Origin: Micrococcales bacterium
GTDB taxonomy: Bacteria > Actinomycetota > Actinomycetes > S36-B12 > UBA10799
Assembly: GCA_016719135.1 (NCBI GenBank)
Contig: JADKAV010000018.1
Coordinates: 12,022 to 76,021, forward strand
Length of the DNA: 64,000 nucleotides
Reading direction: 5' to 3'
Shown: positions 37,454-50,098 of the stretch, piece after piece
Position numbering within the stretch: position 1 is the stretch's first letter
Layout: the number at the start of each line of letters is the position of its first letter
Notes under the pieces: generated by a model
The model's input: only the letters and a program-made list of their open reading frames with translations
What the model was told of the DNA's origin: nothing
Database searches by the model: none
Program-made: the position numbers and the translations under genes

Positions 37454-38368
37454 GCAGTCCTGCGGGATCGTGCGACCGCTGGGCGGGGACGCCGTCGATG
37501 TGCGGATCGAGGACGGTGTGATCGCCGAGATCGGGCAGGGTCTTGACGGCGACGATGTCGTGGAGGGTCACGGTGCGGTTCTGCTACCGGGGCTGGTCGA
37601 CCTGCACACCCACCTGCGTGAGCCGGGTCGCGAGGACGCCGAGACGGTGAAAACCGGCACCCGGGCCGCGGCCGTGGGGGGTTTCACCGCGGTCCATGCG
37701 ATGGCCAACACCGATCCGGTCGCCGACACCGCCGGCGTCGTGGAGCAGGTGTGGCGGCTGGGCGTCGAAGCCGGATACGCCGACGTGCGCCCGGTGGGCG
37801 CGGTCACGGTCGGGCTGGACGGCAAGCGGCTGGCCGAACTCGGCGCGATGGCCGACTCGCACGCCCGGGTCCGGGTGTTCAGCGACGACGGCAAGTGCGT
37901 GCCGATGCCCCGCTCATGCGCCGGGCGCTGGAGTACGTGAAGGCGTTCGACGGCGTGATCGCCCAGCACGCGCAGGAGCCGCGGCTCACCGAGGGCGCCG
38001 CAGATGCATGAGGGGGAACTGTCCGGCCAGCTCGGACTCGCGCGGGTGGCCGGCCGTGGCCGAGGAGGCGATCATCGCCCGGGATGTGCTGCTGGCCGAA
38101 CATGTCGGATCACGCCTGCACATCTGTCACGTCTCGACGGCCGGCTCGGTGGAGATCCGACCACGGCCGCCCGCTCGCATCGGCGAACCGGCCAACCTGA
38201 CGCTGTTCGATCCCGACCCGGAGTGGACCGTCGGCCCGGGGACATGCTGAGCCGCAGCCGCAACACCCCTTACCGCGGACGCACCCTGCCCGGACAGGTC
38301 ATGGCCACCTTCCTGCGGGCGCCAGACCGTTCGGACAGGCGCCGGTGGATGTTCGAAACCGGCTGTGA
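37450..38368 (+). pseudogene. pyrC: Dihydroorotase, frameshifted and internally deleted
   Basis: PyrC closes carbamoyl aspartate to dihydroorotate. The N-terminal half is recognisable: [16 protein letters not shown] with the HxH metal site, [11 protein letters not shown], and, after breaks near 37897 and 38003, [19 protein letters not shown] and [14 protein letters not shown]. From there the sequence jumps at about 38155 to [20 protein letters not shown], the C-terminal region. The usual middle of about 120-150 residues is missing, including the TPHHL and ATDHAPH motifs with a metal-binding His and the catalytic Asp. As assembled, the enzyme cannot work. An assembly deletion is likelier than true loss, since the other pyr genes are kept. 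Confidence 0.8.
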
Positions 38369-38882
38369 TCACCTGCTCGCGGCCGAATCGCCACAGGTCA
38401 CCGCTTGGCCGCAGCGTCCTGCTTCTCACCCCTGGGGTGCTGGCGGTTCAGCACTGGCCGTGCTGGGGATGTGGCGCAGCTGGCGGCGACGAGCGGTGAC
38501 CTGCCGCCAAAGTGTGCCCGCCGGCACCTTGAGCCGGACCTGAGGTGGCCGGCCGGTAGCTGGGCACGTCCCCGGCCGACTGGTTGGCACCGGGTGGTCG
38601 CGGCGGCCCGGATCGCCCGGGCAAGGCCTGGCCAGCGTGGCGGCGCAGGCCGTACGCCTGCCACGCCGGGGGAATCGTCGATCGCAGCTGCCGGCCGACC
38701 AGATCCCGTCGGCGCACCGATCCGGCCGCGGGGTGGCGGCGCAGGTGGCGGAGAAAGACGGAGTGGTCCTGTGGTTCTGGAGCGCTGGAGACACCCCCCT
38801 GCAGACGGGATTTCGCCCCGACGCCGCAGAAGACGGGCCGCTGTCAAGCGATGCCAGCCGGAGGGTCACTCGGGGAGGATGA
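38365..38882 (+). CDS. Membrane protein with PH-like domain (between pyrC and carA), frameshifted
   Basis: This position normally holds a small membrane protein with a PH-like domain, as in the mycobacterial Rv1382 locus. Here a hydrophobic start, GMWRSWRRRA after it, and near the end EKDGVVLWFWSAGDTPLQTG, typical of that family, can be read, but they lie in different frames. At least three indels are needed. A GTG at 38365 overlapping the pyrC stop is the probable start. The function is unknown. Confidence 0.55.
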
Positions 38883-38886
38883 ATCC

Positions 38887-40042
38887 ATGAGTGCCCATCC
38901 GGTGGGGGCCGACCCGGCAGCTGGCGCCGGAACCGGCGCTGCTGGTCCTGGAGGACGGTCAGGTCGTTGCGCGGTGAGGCGTTCGGCGCCCGGGGCAGCG
39001 TGTTCGGCGAGGCGGTCTTCTCGACCGGGATGACCGGCTACCAGGAGACCCTCACCGACCCCTCGTACCACCGTCAGGTGATCGTCATGACCGCGCCGCA
39101 CATCGGCAACACCGGCATGAACCTCGAGGACCCGGAGTCCGGGCGCATCTGGGCCGCCGGCTTCGTCATCCGCGATCCCGGCCCGGTGGCCAGCAACTGG
39201 CGCGCCAGCGCACCCTGGAGGACGATCTCAACGAGTTCGGCGTAGTGGGGGTGGCCGACATCGACACCCGCGCGTTGACCAGGCACCTGCGCGACCGCGG
39301 CGCCATGCGGGTCGGCTTGTTCAGTGGGGGAGGCCGCGCTGACCGATGAGGCGCGACTGCTCGCGCAGGTCAAGGCCTCCCCCGGCATGGCGGGGCGCGA
39401 ACCTGTCCGCGCAGGTCAGCACCGACGAGCCGTACGTGGTGCCGGCTGTCGGTGAGAGCCGGTTCACCGTGGTGGCGGTCGACCTGGGTATCAAGCGCAT
39501 GACGCCGACGCTGATGGCCCAGCGCGGCATGACCGTTCACGTCGTCCCGTCGGACTACAGCTACGAGCAGATCCGCGAGCTCAACCCGGACGGGCTGTTC
39601 TTCTCCAACGGACCCGGCGACCCGGCCACCGCCGACCACGCGGTGGGCATCGCCCGCAGTGCGCTGGCTGATGCGCTTCCCACATTCGGCATCTGTTTCG
39701 GCAACCAGATCCTCGGCCGCGCGCTCGGCTTCGACACCTACAAACTGGCCTACGGGCACCGCGGCATCAACCAGCCCGTGCAGGACCGTTCGACCGGGCA
39801 AGGTCGAGATCACCGCGCACAATCACGGGTTCGCGGTGAAGGCGCCGCTCGGTACCGAGATCGACGGCAGTCGGCCGGGTCCGGGTCAGTCACGTCTGCC
39901 TCAACGATGACGTGGTGGAAGGGCTGCAGTGCCTGGACGTCCCGGCGTTCAGCGTCCAGTACCACCCGGAGGCGGCCGCCGGTCCGCACGATTCGGCCTA
40001 CTTGTTCGACAGATTCGCCGCGGCGATGGAGGGGCGGTCCTG

Positions 40043-40043
<1 letters not shown>
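38887..40043 (+). CDS. carA: Carbamoyl phosphate synthase small subunit, frameshifted
   Basis: CarA hydrolyses glutamine and channels ammonia to CarB. The ATG at 38887 follows GGGGAGG. In successive frames one reads [76 protein letters not shown], the glutaminase nucleophile in [16 protein letters not shown], and finally [16 protein letters not shown] with the triad His and Glu. Breaks occur near 38920-38950, 39213, 39330, 39400, 39795 and 39880. Total length matches about 380 residues, so no large piece is missing. The stop overlaps carB as TGATG. Confidence 0.85.
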
Positions 40044-43318
<3,275 letters not shown>

Positions 43319-43322
<4 letters not shown>

Positions 43323-44155
43323 CCGCGCAAGCCGACGCGGAGATCCTCAGCGTTCGTCGCGATGGCCCCTACTGGCAGATGTCGTTCGCGGCCCCCGGTA
43401 TCGCCGATGGATTCCGGCCGGGGCATTTCGTGGCGATTGCAGTGGACGATGCCCACATCCTGCGGCGGGCCTTCTCCATCAGGTCCGCGTCGACCAAGGC
43501 CGGCGGTGCGCTGCAGATCATCGTCTCGCCGAAGGGTCCGGGCACGAAGTGGCTGGTCGAGCGCCGACCAGGTGATCTCATCAACGTGATCGCGCCGCTT
43601 GGCAAACCCTTCCGCCTGCCCACCGAACCGGTGCCCTGCGTATTGGTGGGTGGGGGCTACGGGGTGGCGCCTTTGTTCGAACTTGCCTCCCAACTGCGGG
43701 CCCGCGGATGTCCGGTCGAGATCATCGTCGGCGCCGGTGACGCGCAACGGCTGTATGGCGTGGTCGAGGCGCGGCGGGTCAGCGACGCCGTGCACGTCAC
43801 CACCGACGACGGCTCTGCTGGCGAGCACGGGCGGGTCACCGATCCGTTACGGCGGATTCTGGCCGGCGGACATCCGGCGGTCTATGCCTGCGGTCCGATG
43901 GGAATGCTGCAGGCCGTTTCGGAGGTCAGCGCCGAATTCGGGGCCGTGGCGCAGTGCGCGGTCGAGGAGTCCATGGCCTGCGGAATCGGCGTGTGTATGA
44001 CCTGCGTGTTGCCGGTGATCGGTGATGACGGCGTGACCCGCATGGTCCGTTCGTGCACCGAAGGACCGGTCTTCTTCGGCGATCGTGTTCGCTGGTCGGA
44101 AGTCGGCACTGTGCCCGCCGACACTCTGGGCGCGCCGGAGCCGCGCGATGACTGA
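43319..44155 (+). CDS. pyrK: Dihydroorotate dehydrogenase electron-transfer subunit
   Basis: PyrK pairs with PyrD of class 1B and moves electrons from dihydroorotate through FMN, FAD and [2Fe-2S] to NAD. The 278-residue protein has an FAD-binding barrel (GHFVAIAVDDAHILRRAFSI), an NAD domain (VLVGGGYGVAPL) and the Cys motif CAVEESMACGIGVCMTC with a later VRSC. Frames are intact from here on. It overlaps carB upstream and pyrD downstream. Confidence 0.93.
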
Positions 44156-45080
44156 TCCCCGAGTGACACTCGGCGGGGTCGATTTCGCAGGCCCCGCGTT
44201 CACCGCCTCCGGATGCGCGGCGGCGGGTAGGGAACTGGCGGGCTTCTTCGACCTGACCGAGATCGGTGGGGTCGTCACCAAGAGCATCATGCTCAGACCG
44301 CGCTCGGGGCGACCCACCCCGCGCATGGTGGAGACACCCTCGGGAATGCTGAACTCCATCGGACTGCAGGGGCCCGGGATCGAGTCCTTCCTCGAGAACG
44401 ACCTGGCGTGGCTGACCGATCACGGTGTGACCGCGGTCGTCTCCATCGCCGGCGAGACTGTCGACGAATTCGCGCAGTTGGCCCGCATCTTGCGCAACGA
44501 GCCTGCCGTCAAGGCCATCGAGGTGAACATCTCGTGCCCCAACGTCGAGAGCCGCGGCCAGGTGTTCGCGTGCGAGGTGATGTCGGCCTCGTCGGTGATC
44601 CATCAGGTGCGCCGCAACATCAGCAGTGACGTGCCGATCTTCGCCAAACTCACGCCGGACGTCACGAGCATCGCCGAGATCGCGCTGGCGTGTCACAACG
44701 CTGGCGCGGATGGGTTATCGGTCATGAACACGACCTTGGGCATGGCCATCGATCCCGACACGCTGCGCCCGATCCTCGGTGGGGTCACCGGCGGCCTGAG
44801 CGGCCCTGCGATCCGCCCGATGGCGGTGCGTTGCGTGTGGCAGATCCACCAGGTGCTGCCTGACGTGCCGATCCTGGGCATGGGCGGGATCGCGAATGGC
44901 GAGGATGCCCTGCAGTTCATCGCGGCGGGGGCGTCGGCCGTCAGTGTCGGCACGATGACGTTCCACGACCCTTCTGCCCCGGTGCGGGTGCAGCGCGAGC
45001 TTCTCGGTTTGCTGGACGAACGTGGATTCACGACCGTAGCCGATGCTGTCGGAATCGCTCACAGAGGAGGACTGACATGA
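44148..45080 (+). CDS. pyrD: Dihydroorotate dehydrogenase, class 1B catalytic subunit
   Basis: This 310-residue FMN barrel oxidises dihydroorotate to orotate in the cytoplasm. ASGCAAAGRELAGFFDL, EVNISCPNVESRGQVFA with the class 1 catalytic Cys, and GMGGIANGEDALQFIAAGAS are seen. There is no N-terminal membrane helix as in class 2 enzymes. The ATG at 44148 overlaps pyrK by 8 nt and the stop overlaps pyrF by ATGA. Confidence 0.95.
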   Translation: MTDPRVTLGGVDFAGPAFTASGCAAAGRELAGFFDLTEIGGVVTKSIMLRPRSGRPTPRMVETPSGMLNSIGLQGPGIESFLENDLAWLTDHGVTAVVSIAGETVDEFAQLARILRNEPAVKAIEVNISCPNVESRGQVFACEVMSASSVIHQVRRNISSDVPIFAKLTPDVTSIAEIALACHNAGADGLSVMNTTLGMAIDPDTLRPILGGVTGGLSGPAIRPMAVRCVWQIHQVLPDVPILGMGGIANGEDALQFIAAGASAVSVGTMTFHDPSAPVRVQRELLGLLDERGFTTVADAVGIAHRGGLT

Positions 45081-45784
45081 CCGCTGCTCCGATCGCGCTC
45101 GCGCTCGATGCCCCCGACCTGGACACGGCCTGCCGCTGGGCGAATGCTGTGAACGGGGTGTTCTCCCACGTGAAGGTGGGATTGGAGACCTATTTGCGCG
45201 ACGGCGCTTTGGGCGTCGCAGAGATCCGGGCAGCGGCTCCTGACTGCGCTCTGTTCCTCGATCTGAAACTGCACGACATCCCCAACACCATGGCCGGAGC
45301 CGCGCGTTCGGTCGCCGTGCTTCAACCGGACATCCTCACCGTGCACGCTGCGGCTGGGACGGCGGGGATCGAGGCGGTGGCCGAGGCCCTGCCCCAGACG
45401 CGCGTGGCTGCCGTGACGGTGCTGACCAGCCTGAGTACTGCCGATCTCACCGATCTGGGCATCCCCGGAACCGCTGAGCAGGCTGTCATGCGATGGGCGC
45501 GGTTGGCCGTCGCGGCCGGTGCCCGGGCCATTGTGAGCTCGGCCCAGGAAGTCGCCACACTGCGGGCGTTGCTCGGCGCCGAGCCGCTGCTCATCACCCC
45601 GGGGATCCGGCCCGCCGGTGGCGCCGCCGGCGATCAGCGCCGGGTGGTCACGCCCGCGGACGCTATCGGCTCCGGAGCCGGGCTGTTGGTCGTGGGACGC
45701 CCCGTGACCGCGGCCGAGGATCCGCGTGGGGCGGCGCGTGAGATTGCGGGGGAGGCGCTGCGGGCGCTGGCCTCGGTTCGGTAG
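45077..45784 (+). CDS. pyrF: Orotidine 5'-phosphate decarboxylase, class I type
   Basis: PyrF decarboxylates OMP to UMP. The 235-residue barrel has the catalytic tetrad segment LFLDLKLHDIPNTM (Asp-x-Lys-x-x-Asp), a substrate segment LLITPGIRPAGG and LLVVGRPVTAAEDP. This is the short class typical of Gram-positives and Proteobacteria, unlike the longer class 2 PyrF of mycobacteria. It is coupled to pyrD by ATGA. Confidence 0.94.
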   Translation: MTAAPIALALDAPDLDTACRWANAVNGVFSHVKVGLETYLRDGALGVAEIRAAAPDCALFLDLKLHDIPNTMAGAARSVAVLQPDILTVHAAAGTAGIEAVAEALPQTRVAAVTVLTSLSTADLTDLGIPGTAEQAVMRWARLAVAAGARAIVSSAQEVATLRALLGAEPLLITPGIRPAGGAAGDQRRVVTPADAIGSGAGLLVVGRPVTAAEDPRGAAREIAGEALRALASVR

Positions 45785-45794
45785 GTTGTCGGGC

Positions 45795-46109
45795 GTGCAG
45801 CCTCCGCCCCTGTCCAGCGAACAGCGTGCTGCGGCCAGCGCCAAGGCGGTCGCAAACCGGCGTCGGCGTGCGCAGATCAAAGAGCAGTTGCGTTCGGGTC
45901 ACCTGACCTGGCACGAGTTGCTCGCCCTGGCCCACGTCGACGAGGTGGTCGCCGCCCTGCGTGTGCAGGATGCCCTGCTGTGCCTGCCCGGCGTCGGCCC
46001 GCAGCGCCTGGGCCGGTTCATGCGGCACGCCAACATCTCACCCACCCGCCGTATCCGCGGCCTGGGACCCAATCAGATCGCCACGCTGTCCCAGGTCCTC
46101 GCCCGGTGA
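45795..46109 (+). CDS. mihF: Mycobacterial-type integration host factor (mIHF)
   Basis: mIHF is an actinobacterial nucleoid protein that binds and bends DNA. The 104-residue protein has a basic N-terminal helix ([19 protein letters not shown]) and an H2TH-type domain with [13 protein letters not shown] and [14 protein letters not shown], its DNA-contact elements. The GTG at 45795 follows a TAGGTT box by 7 nt, so it has its own leaderless promoter within the cluster. The stop overlaps gmk by GTGA. Confidence 0.9.
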   Translation: MQPPPLSSEQRAAASAKAVANRRRRAQIKEQLRSGHLTWHELLALAHVDEVVAALRVQDALLCLPGVGPQRLGRFMRHANISPTRRIRGLGPNQIATLSQVLAR

Positions 46110-46648
46110 GCCGGTTGTACGTGGTGTCCGGACCAAGTGGCGTCGGCAAGTCCACGGTGGTCGCGCGACTGTTGCAACAGCGCCCGGACATTTGGCTGTC
46201 CGTGTCGGCCACCACCCGCTCGCCGCGCCCAGGGGAGCAGCATGGTCGGGAGTACTTCTTCGTGTCTCCCGAGGAGTTCGCTGCGCTAGGGCATGCGGGG
46301 GAGTTGCTCGAGTGGGCAAGTTTCGCCGGAAACTCCTATGGCACCCCGCGTGGACCGGTGCAGGAGCACCTCGCCGCCGGGCAGTCCGTCCTGCTGGAGA
46401 TCGAGCTCGAAGGCGCCCGGCAGGTCCGTGCCGCCATGCCAGAGGCCGTGCTGGTCTTCCTCGCCCCGCCGAGTCCTGAGGAACTCAAACGCCGGCTGGT
46501 CGGCAGAGGCACTGAGGATGACGCCGCGGTGGCCGCCCGGCTGGCTCGCGCGGACGCCGAACTGGCCGCCGTGGACGAGTTCGATCACGTGGTCCGCAAC
46601 GTGGACATCGATGTGGCCGCGGCCGAATTGGGCGCGTTGATCGAGTAG
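46106..46648 (+). CDS. gmk: Guanylate kinase
   Basis: Gmk phosphorylates GMP to GDP. The 180-residue protein has the P-loop [10 protein letters not shown], the GMP-binding segment [20 protein letters not shown], and [17 protein letters not shown]. The overlap with mihF makes the pair an operon. A hairpin belonging to repeat R4 lies 10 nt after the stop and may end the transcript. Confidence 0.95.
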   Translation: MSRLYVVSGPSGVGKSTVVARLLQQRPDIWLSVSATTRSPRPGEQHGREYFFVSPEEFAALGHAGELLEWASFAGNSYGTPRGPVQEHLAAGQSVLLEIELEGARQVRAAMPEAVLVFLAPPSPEELKRRLVGRGTEDDAAVAARLARADAELAAVDEFDHVVRNVDIDVAAAELGALIE

Positions 46649-46650
46649 CC

Positions 46651-46790
46651 CCTCCAAAAGTGGGCACCGGGCCCGTCCGACTGCCCACTTCCGGTGGGAT
46701 GTTTCGGACATTTGCCATATTTGGGCCCGCTTTTCCTCTCTTTGATGGCAGATTCACGAACTGGAAAGCAGGTATTGCCCACTTCGGGAG
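46651..46790 (+). repeat. Dispersed element R4, copy 1
   Basis: The element has an AAGTGGGCA (46658-46666) and TGCCCACTT (46682-46690) hairpin, then about 60 bp with TGATGGCAGATTCA, then a third TGCCCACTT (46776-46784). The same order and spacing occur in reverse orientation at 56421-56560. The first-to-last box span is 127 bp here and 128 bp there. It directly follows gmk. Confidence 0.8.
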
Positions 46791-46826
46791 AGGGAGCCGT
46801 CTTCCGCGGCCGAGCGCGCCCTCGAC

Positions 46827-46988
46827 TTCACCGCCGGCCGGCCATCACATCAGGGCCGCCGAGCGCCCGTGCGGCCCTGATGTGATGGTCAGACACGGAC
46901 GAAAGCCATATTTGGGCATAGTGCCTTCAGATGAGGGCCAGTTAGGGCCAAACGCCCGGTCAACGGCCCCCATGTGATGGCCGGGCGC
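46827..46988. repeat. Repeat R3, copy 1, with 16-bp perfect hairpin
   Basis: About 160 bp are repeated at 47084-47244. Each copy starts TTCACCGCC and carries CCATCACATCAGGGCC (46842-46857) paired perfectly with GGCCCTGATGTGATGG (46873-46888). It continues with GCCATATTTGGGCATAGTGCC and ends near CCCCCATGTGATGG. No reading frame with a ribosome site is seen. Confidence 0.85.
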
Positions 46989-47083
46989 CAATGCCAAAGG
47001 TGGTGCCGACCCCGGCTTAGAGGAACTCGACTTTGGGTCGGCACAGGCGATGGGCTTAGGCCCGCGGCCGAGCTGGGCGCGGC

Positions 47084-47244
47084 TTCACCGCCCGCCGGCC
47101 ATCACATCAGGGCCGCCGGGCGCCCGTGTGGCCCTGATGTGATGGTCGGGCCTGGGACGAAGGCCATATTTGGGGCATAGTGCCATCAGATGAGGGCCAG
47201 TCAGGGCCAAAAGCCCGGTCAACGGCCCCCATGTGATGGCCGCC
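47084..47244. repeat. Repeat R3, copy 2
   Basis: This is the second copy of R3, 257 bp after the first in the same orientation. The 16-bp stem is perfect again (47099-47114 with 47130-47145), although the loop bases differ, which suggests that pairing is kept. The 95 bp between the copies (46989-47083) is unique GC-rich sequence without a recognisable feature. Confidence 0.85.
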
Positions 47245-47318
47245 CCCGCGATCGTCCCTGCCGGGCGCCTGCATGAGTAGCCGTGACGACCGACTCCGTG
47301 CCGGAAGCGATGATCGGC

Positions 47319-47324
47319 TACCCT
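47319..47324 (+). promoter_or_regulatory. Candidate -10 box of rpoZ
   Basis: TACCCT lies 30 nt before the rpoZ GTG and leaves room for the AAAGG ribosome site. No good -35 is seen. The same hexamer serves other promoters in this window. Confidence 0.4.
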
Positions 47325-47354
47325 TGAGTGAGTTTGCCAACGAAAGGTTCCCCT

Positions 47355-47633
47355 GTGGCAGTTGTAGACGACCGTACTGAGGGCATTACGTACCCTCCGC
47401 TTGACGCATTGCTCGACAAGACCGATTCCAAGTACTCCCTGGTCATCGAAGCGGCGCGCCGCGCTCGCCAGATCAACGCGTACTACAGCCAGTTGTCCGA
47501 AGGTGCCCTCGAGCACGTCGGTCCGCTCGTGGAGACCTACCAGCACGAGAAGCCGCTGTCCATCGCCCTGCGCGAGATCAACGACGGTCTGCTGGAGACC
47601 AGCAACGTCACGGTCGAGGAGACCGAAGCCTGA
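47355..47633 (+). CDS. rpoZ: RNA polymerase omega subunit
   Basis: Omega helps fold and stabilise the beta' subunit. The 92-residue protein has [20 protein letters not shown] and [18 protein letters not shown], the family core. The GTG start has AAAGG upstream. Its TGA overlaps the probable CTG start of coaBC. It lies between gmk and coaBC, the usual actinobacterial order. Confidence 0.94.
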   Translation: MAVVDDRTEGITYPPLDALLDKTDSKYSLVIEAARRARQINAYYSQLSEGALEHVGPLVETYQHEKPLSIALREINDGLLETSNVTVEETEA

Positions 47634-48838
47634 AACCCGAGGTCGTCCTCGGTGTAGGTGGCGGGATCGCCGCCTACAAGGCTGCTGAGGTCCTACGCCG
47701 GATCCAGGCGCTCGACGCCGCGGTGACGGTGGTCCCGACCAGGACCGCTCTTGAATTTGTGGGGGCTGCCACATGGTCGGCGTTGTCGGGCCGTCCGGCG
47801 ACCTGCGACTTCTTTGACAACGTGCATGAGGTTCCGCACGTGCAGATCGGCAAGCAGGCAGAACTGGTGGTCGTGGCCCCGGCCACCGCCAACTTGCTGG
47901 CCAAGGCGGCCTACGGGCTGGCCGACGATCTGCTGACGAACACCCTGCTCACCGCGCATTGCCCAGTCATCATGTTCCCGGCCATGCACACGGAGATGTG
48001 GGAACACCCTGCGACCCGCGCCAACGTCGCCACCTTGCGCGACCGGGGCGTCCTGGTCGTCGATCCGGATTCTGGGCGCCTCACCGGATTCGATTCTGGC
48101 CCCGGACGCCTGCCCGAGCCCGAAGCCATCGCCTGGATCGTCCAGGCAGCCCTCGCCTCCCGGGACCTCAAACCCGACCTGCGGGGCCGGCACATCGTCG
48201 TCAGCGGCGGTGGCACCCGCGAACGCCTCGACCCGGTACGTCACATCGGGAACCGTTCGAGTGGTCGGCAGGCCATGTCGCTGGCCGCAGCGGCGGTAGC
48301 CCGTGGAGCCCGGGTAAGCCTGATCCGTGGGGATGTGAAAGTGCCGAACGCGGCCGGTATCGACATCGTCGACGCCTTGACCGCCGACGAGATGCTGGAC
48401 GCGGCGCGCACCCTGGCCGAGAGCGCCGACGCGGTGATCATGGCTGCGGCAATCGCCGATTTCCGGGCGGAGACCCTGCCCGACGCCAAGATCAAGAAGT
48501 CAGACAGCTCCACCCTCAACCTGAACCTTGTCCACAACCCCGATGTCCTTGCCACGTTGGTGCGCGAGCGCTGGGGGGACAGCCCACTGCTGGTCGGTTT
48601 CGCCGCCGAAACCGGCGATGACAACGGCACCTGGCTTGAGCACGCCGAGGCGAAGTTCGCGGCGAAAGGCTGCGACATCATGATCGCCAACCCGGTGGGC
48701 CACAACCGTGGATTCGGCACGGAGCACAACGAAGCGGTGATGCTGCTCGGGGGCGGGGTCACAGAAGAGGTCCCGGGGACCAGCAAGATCGAGTTGTCCC
48801 ACCGGATCCTTGACACGATTGCTGACCGCCTGATCTGA
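47630..48838 (+). CDS. coaBC: Bifunctional phosphopantothenoylcysteine decarboxylase / synthetase
   Basis: CoaBC makes 4'-phosphopantetheine precursors for coenzyme A. The N-terminal flavin domain starts with [20 protein letters not shown] and has the catalytic His in [15 protein letters not shown] and a PAMHTEMW motif. The C-terminal synthetase domain has [19 protein letters not shown] and a KIKKSD motif. The frame has no ATG or GTG before 47723, which would cut off the FMN loop. A CTG at 47630 overlaps the rpoZ TGA exactly as ATGA overlaps do elsewhere, so CTG is the likely start (402 residues). A sequencing error at that base is the alternative. Confidence 0.9.
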   Translation: MKPEVVLGVGGGIAAYKAAEVLRRIQALDAAVTVVPTRTALEFVGAATWSALSGRPATCDFFDNVHEVPHVQIGKQAELVVVAPATANLLAKAAYGLADDLLTNTLLTAHCPVIMFPAMHTEMWEHPATRANVATLRDRGVLVVDPDSGRLTGFDSGPGRLPEPEAIAWIVQAALASRDLKPDLRGRHIVVSGGGTRERLDPVRHIGNRSSGRQAMSLAAAAVARGARVSLIRGDVKVPNAAGIDIVDALTADEMLDAARTLAESADAVIMAAAIADFRAETLPDAKIKKSDSSTLNLNLVHNPDVLATLVRERWGDSPLLVGFAAETGDDNGTWLEHAEAKFAAKGCDIMIANPVGHNRGFGTEHNEAVMLLGGGVTEEVPGTSKIELSHRILDTIADRLI

Positions 48839-48876
48839 GTCGCGTCAGCGCCACAGCTCGTGTCGTACCTCATCCG

Positions 48877-48882
48877 TAGACT
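48877..48882 (+). promoter_or_regulatory. Candidate -10 box of metK
   Basis: TAGACT lies 25 nt before the metK GTG, leaving room for the AGGGAGGG ribosome site. The same hexamer precedes def at 51975-51980. There is no S-box or SAM riboswitch in this gap. Confidence 0.4.
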
Positions 48883-48907
48883 TCGGATCGAGACCTAGGG
48901 AGGGCCC

Positions 48908-50098
48908 GTGGCCAAGCGCCTGTTTTCGTCCGAGTCGGTGACCGAGGGGCATCCGGACAAGATCGCCGACCAGATCAGCGACAGCATCCTGGATGCCATG
49001 CTCACTGGGGACGCGGAGTCCCACGTGGCCGTGGAAACACTGGTCACCACCGGTCTGGTCGTAGTGGCCGGGGAGGTGGATACCCGCACCTATGTGGACA
49101 TCCCACGCGTGGTCCGTAAGTGCATTCTGGACATCGGATACGACTCCTCCGACAAGGGATTCGACGGCCAATCATGCGGGGTGTCGGTGTCCTTGGACCG
49201 TCAGTCGCCCGACATCCGGCAAGGCGTCGACGACTCCTGGGAGGAGCGGTACGAGCACAGCGCCGACCCTCTGGACGCGCAAGGTGCAGGCGATCAGGGG
49301 CTGATGTTCGGGTATGCATGCACGGATACCCCAGAACTGATGCCGCTGCCCATCGCGCTGGCCCAGCGCCTGAGCAGGCGGTTGACCGCGGTGCGCAAGC
49401 AGGCGGTGATCCCTTATCTGCGGCCCGATGGCAAGGTGCAGGTGACCATCGAGTATGACGGAACGAAGCCGGTCGCGGTGAACACCGTCGTGGTTTCCAG
49501 TCAGCACATCGAGGACATCGATCTGGACACCCTGCTGGCCCCGGACATCGAGGAGTTCGTGATCCAGCCCGAGCTCGCAGGTCTGGAACTGGCCACCGAC
49601 GGTGTCCGCGCCTTGGTCAACCCCACGGGTCGTTTTGTGGACGGCGGTCCCGCGGCCGACGCGGGCGTGACCGGCCGGAAGATCATCGTGGACACCTACG
49701 GAGGCATGGCCCGACACGGCGGGGGAGCCTTCTCCGGCAAGGACCCATCCAAGGTCGACCGGTCGGCGTCCTACGCGATGCGCTGGGTGGCCAAGAACAT
49801 CGTCGCGGCGGGGTTGGCAACCCGCTGCGAGGTGCAAGTGTCATATGCGATCGGTGCGGCCCACCCAGTGGGGCTGTTCGTCGAGACTTACGGAACCGGC
49901 GTAGTGCCCGATGAGAAGCTCGAGGACGCGATCCTGGCTGTGTTCGACCTGCGTCCTGCGGCGATCATCCGTGACCTCGAGCTCAAACGCCCGATCTACC
50001 TGCAGACGGCGGCGTATGGACACTTCGGCCGCGAGGAGCCGGACTTCACCTGGGAACGCACAGACCGCGTGTCGGCGCTGCAAGCAGCTGTCGAGTAG
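48908..50098 (+). CDS. metK: S-adenosylmethionine synthetase
   Basis: MetK makes SAM from methionine and ATP. The 396-residue protein has [32 protein letters not shown] and [20 protein letters not shown], the three known signatures. The GTG start has AGGGAGGG just upstream. The stop TAG shares its G with the priA start. Confidence 0.96.
   Translation: MAKRLFSSESVTEGHPDKIADQISDSILDAMLTGDAESHVAVETLVTTGLVVVAGEVDTRTYVDIPRVVRKCILDIGYDSSDKGFDGQSCGVSVSLDRQSPDIRQGVDDSWEERYEHSADPLDAQGAGDQGLMFGYACTDTPELMPLPIALAQRLSRRLTAVRKQAVIPYLRPDGKVQVTIEYDGTKPVAVNTVVVSSQHIEDIDLDTLLAPDIEEFVIQPELAGLELATDGVRALVNPTGRFVDGGPAADAGVTGRKIIVDTYGGMARHGGGAFSGKDPSKVDRSASYAMRWVAKNIVAAGLATRCEVQVSYAIGAAHPVGLFVETYGTGVVPDEKLEDAILAVFDLRPAAIIRDLELKRPIYLQTAAYGHFGREEPDFTWERTDRVSALQAAVE

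Noticed and set aside
48840..48907. SAM riboswitch before metK
   Set aside because: The gap is only 69 bp, with no SAM-riboswitch motifs.
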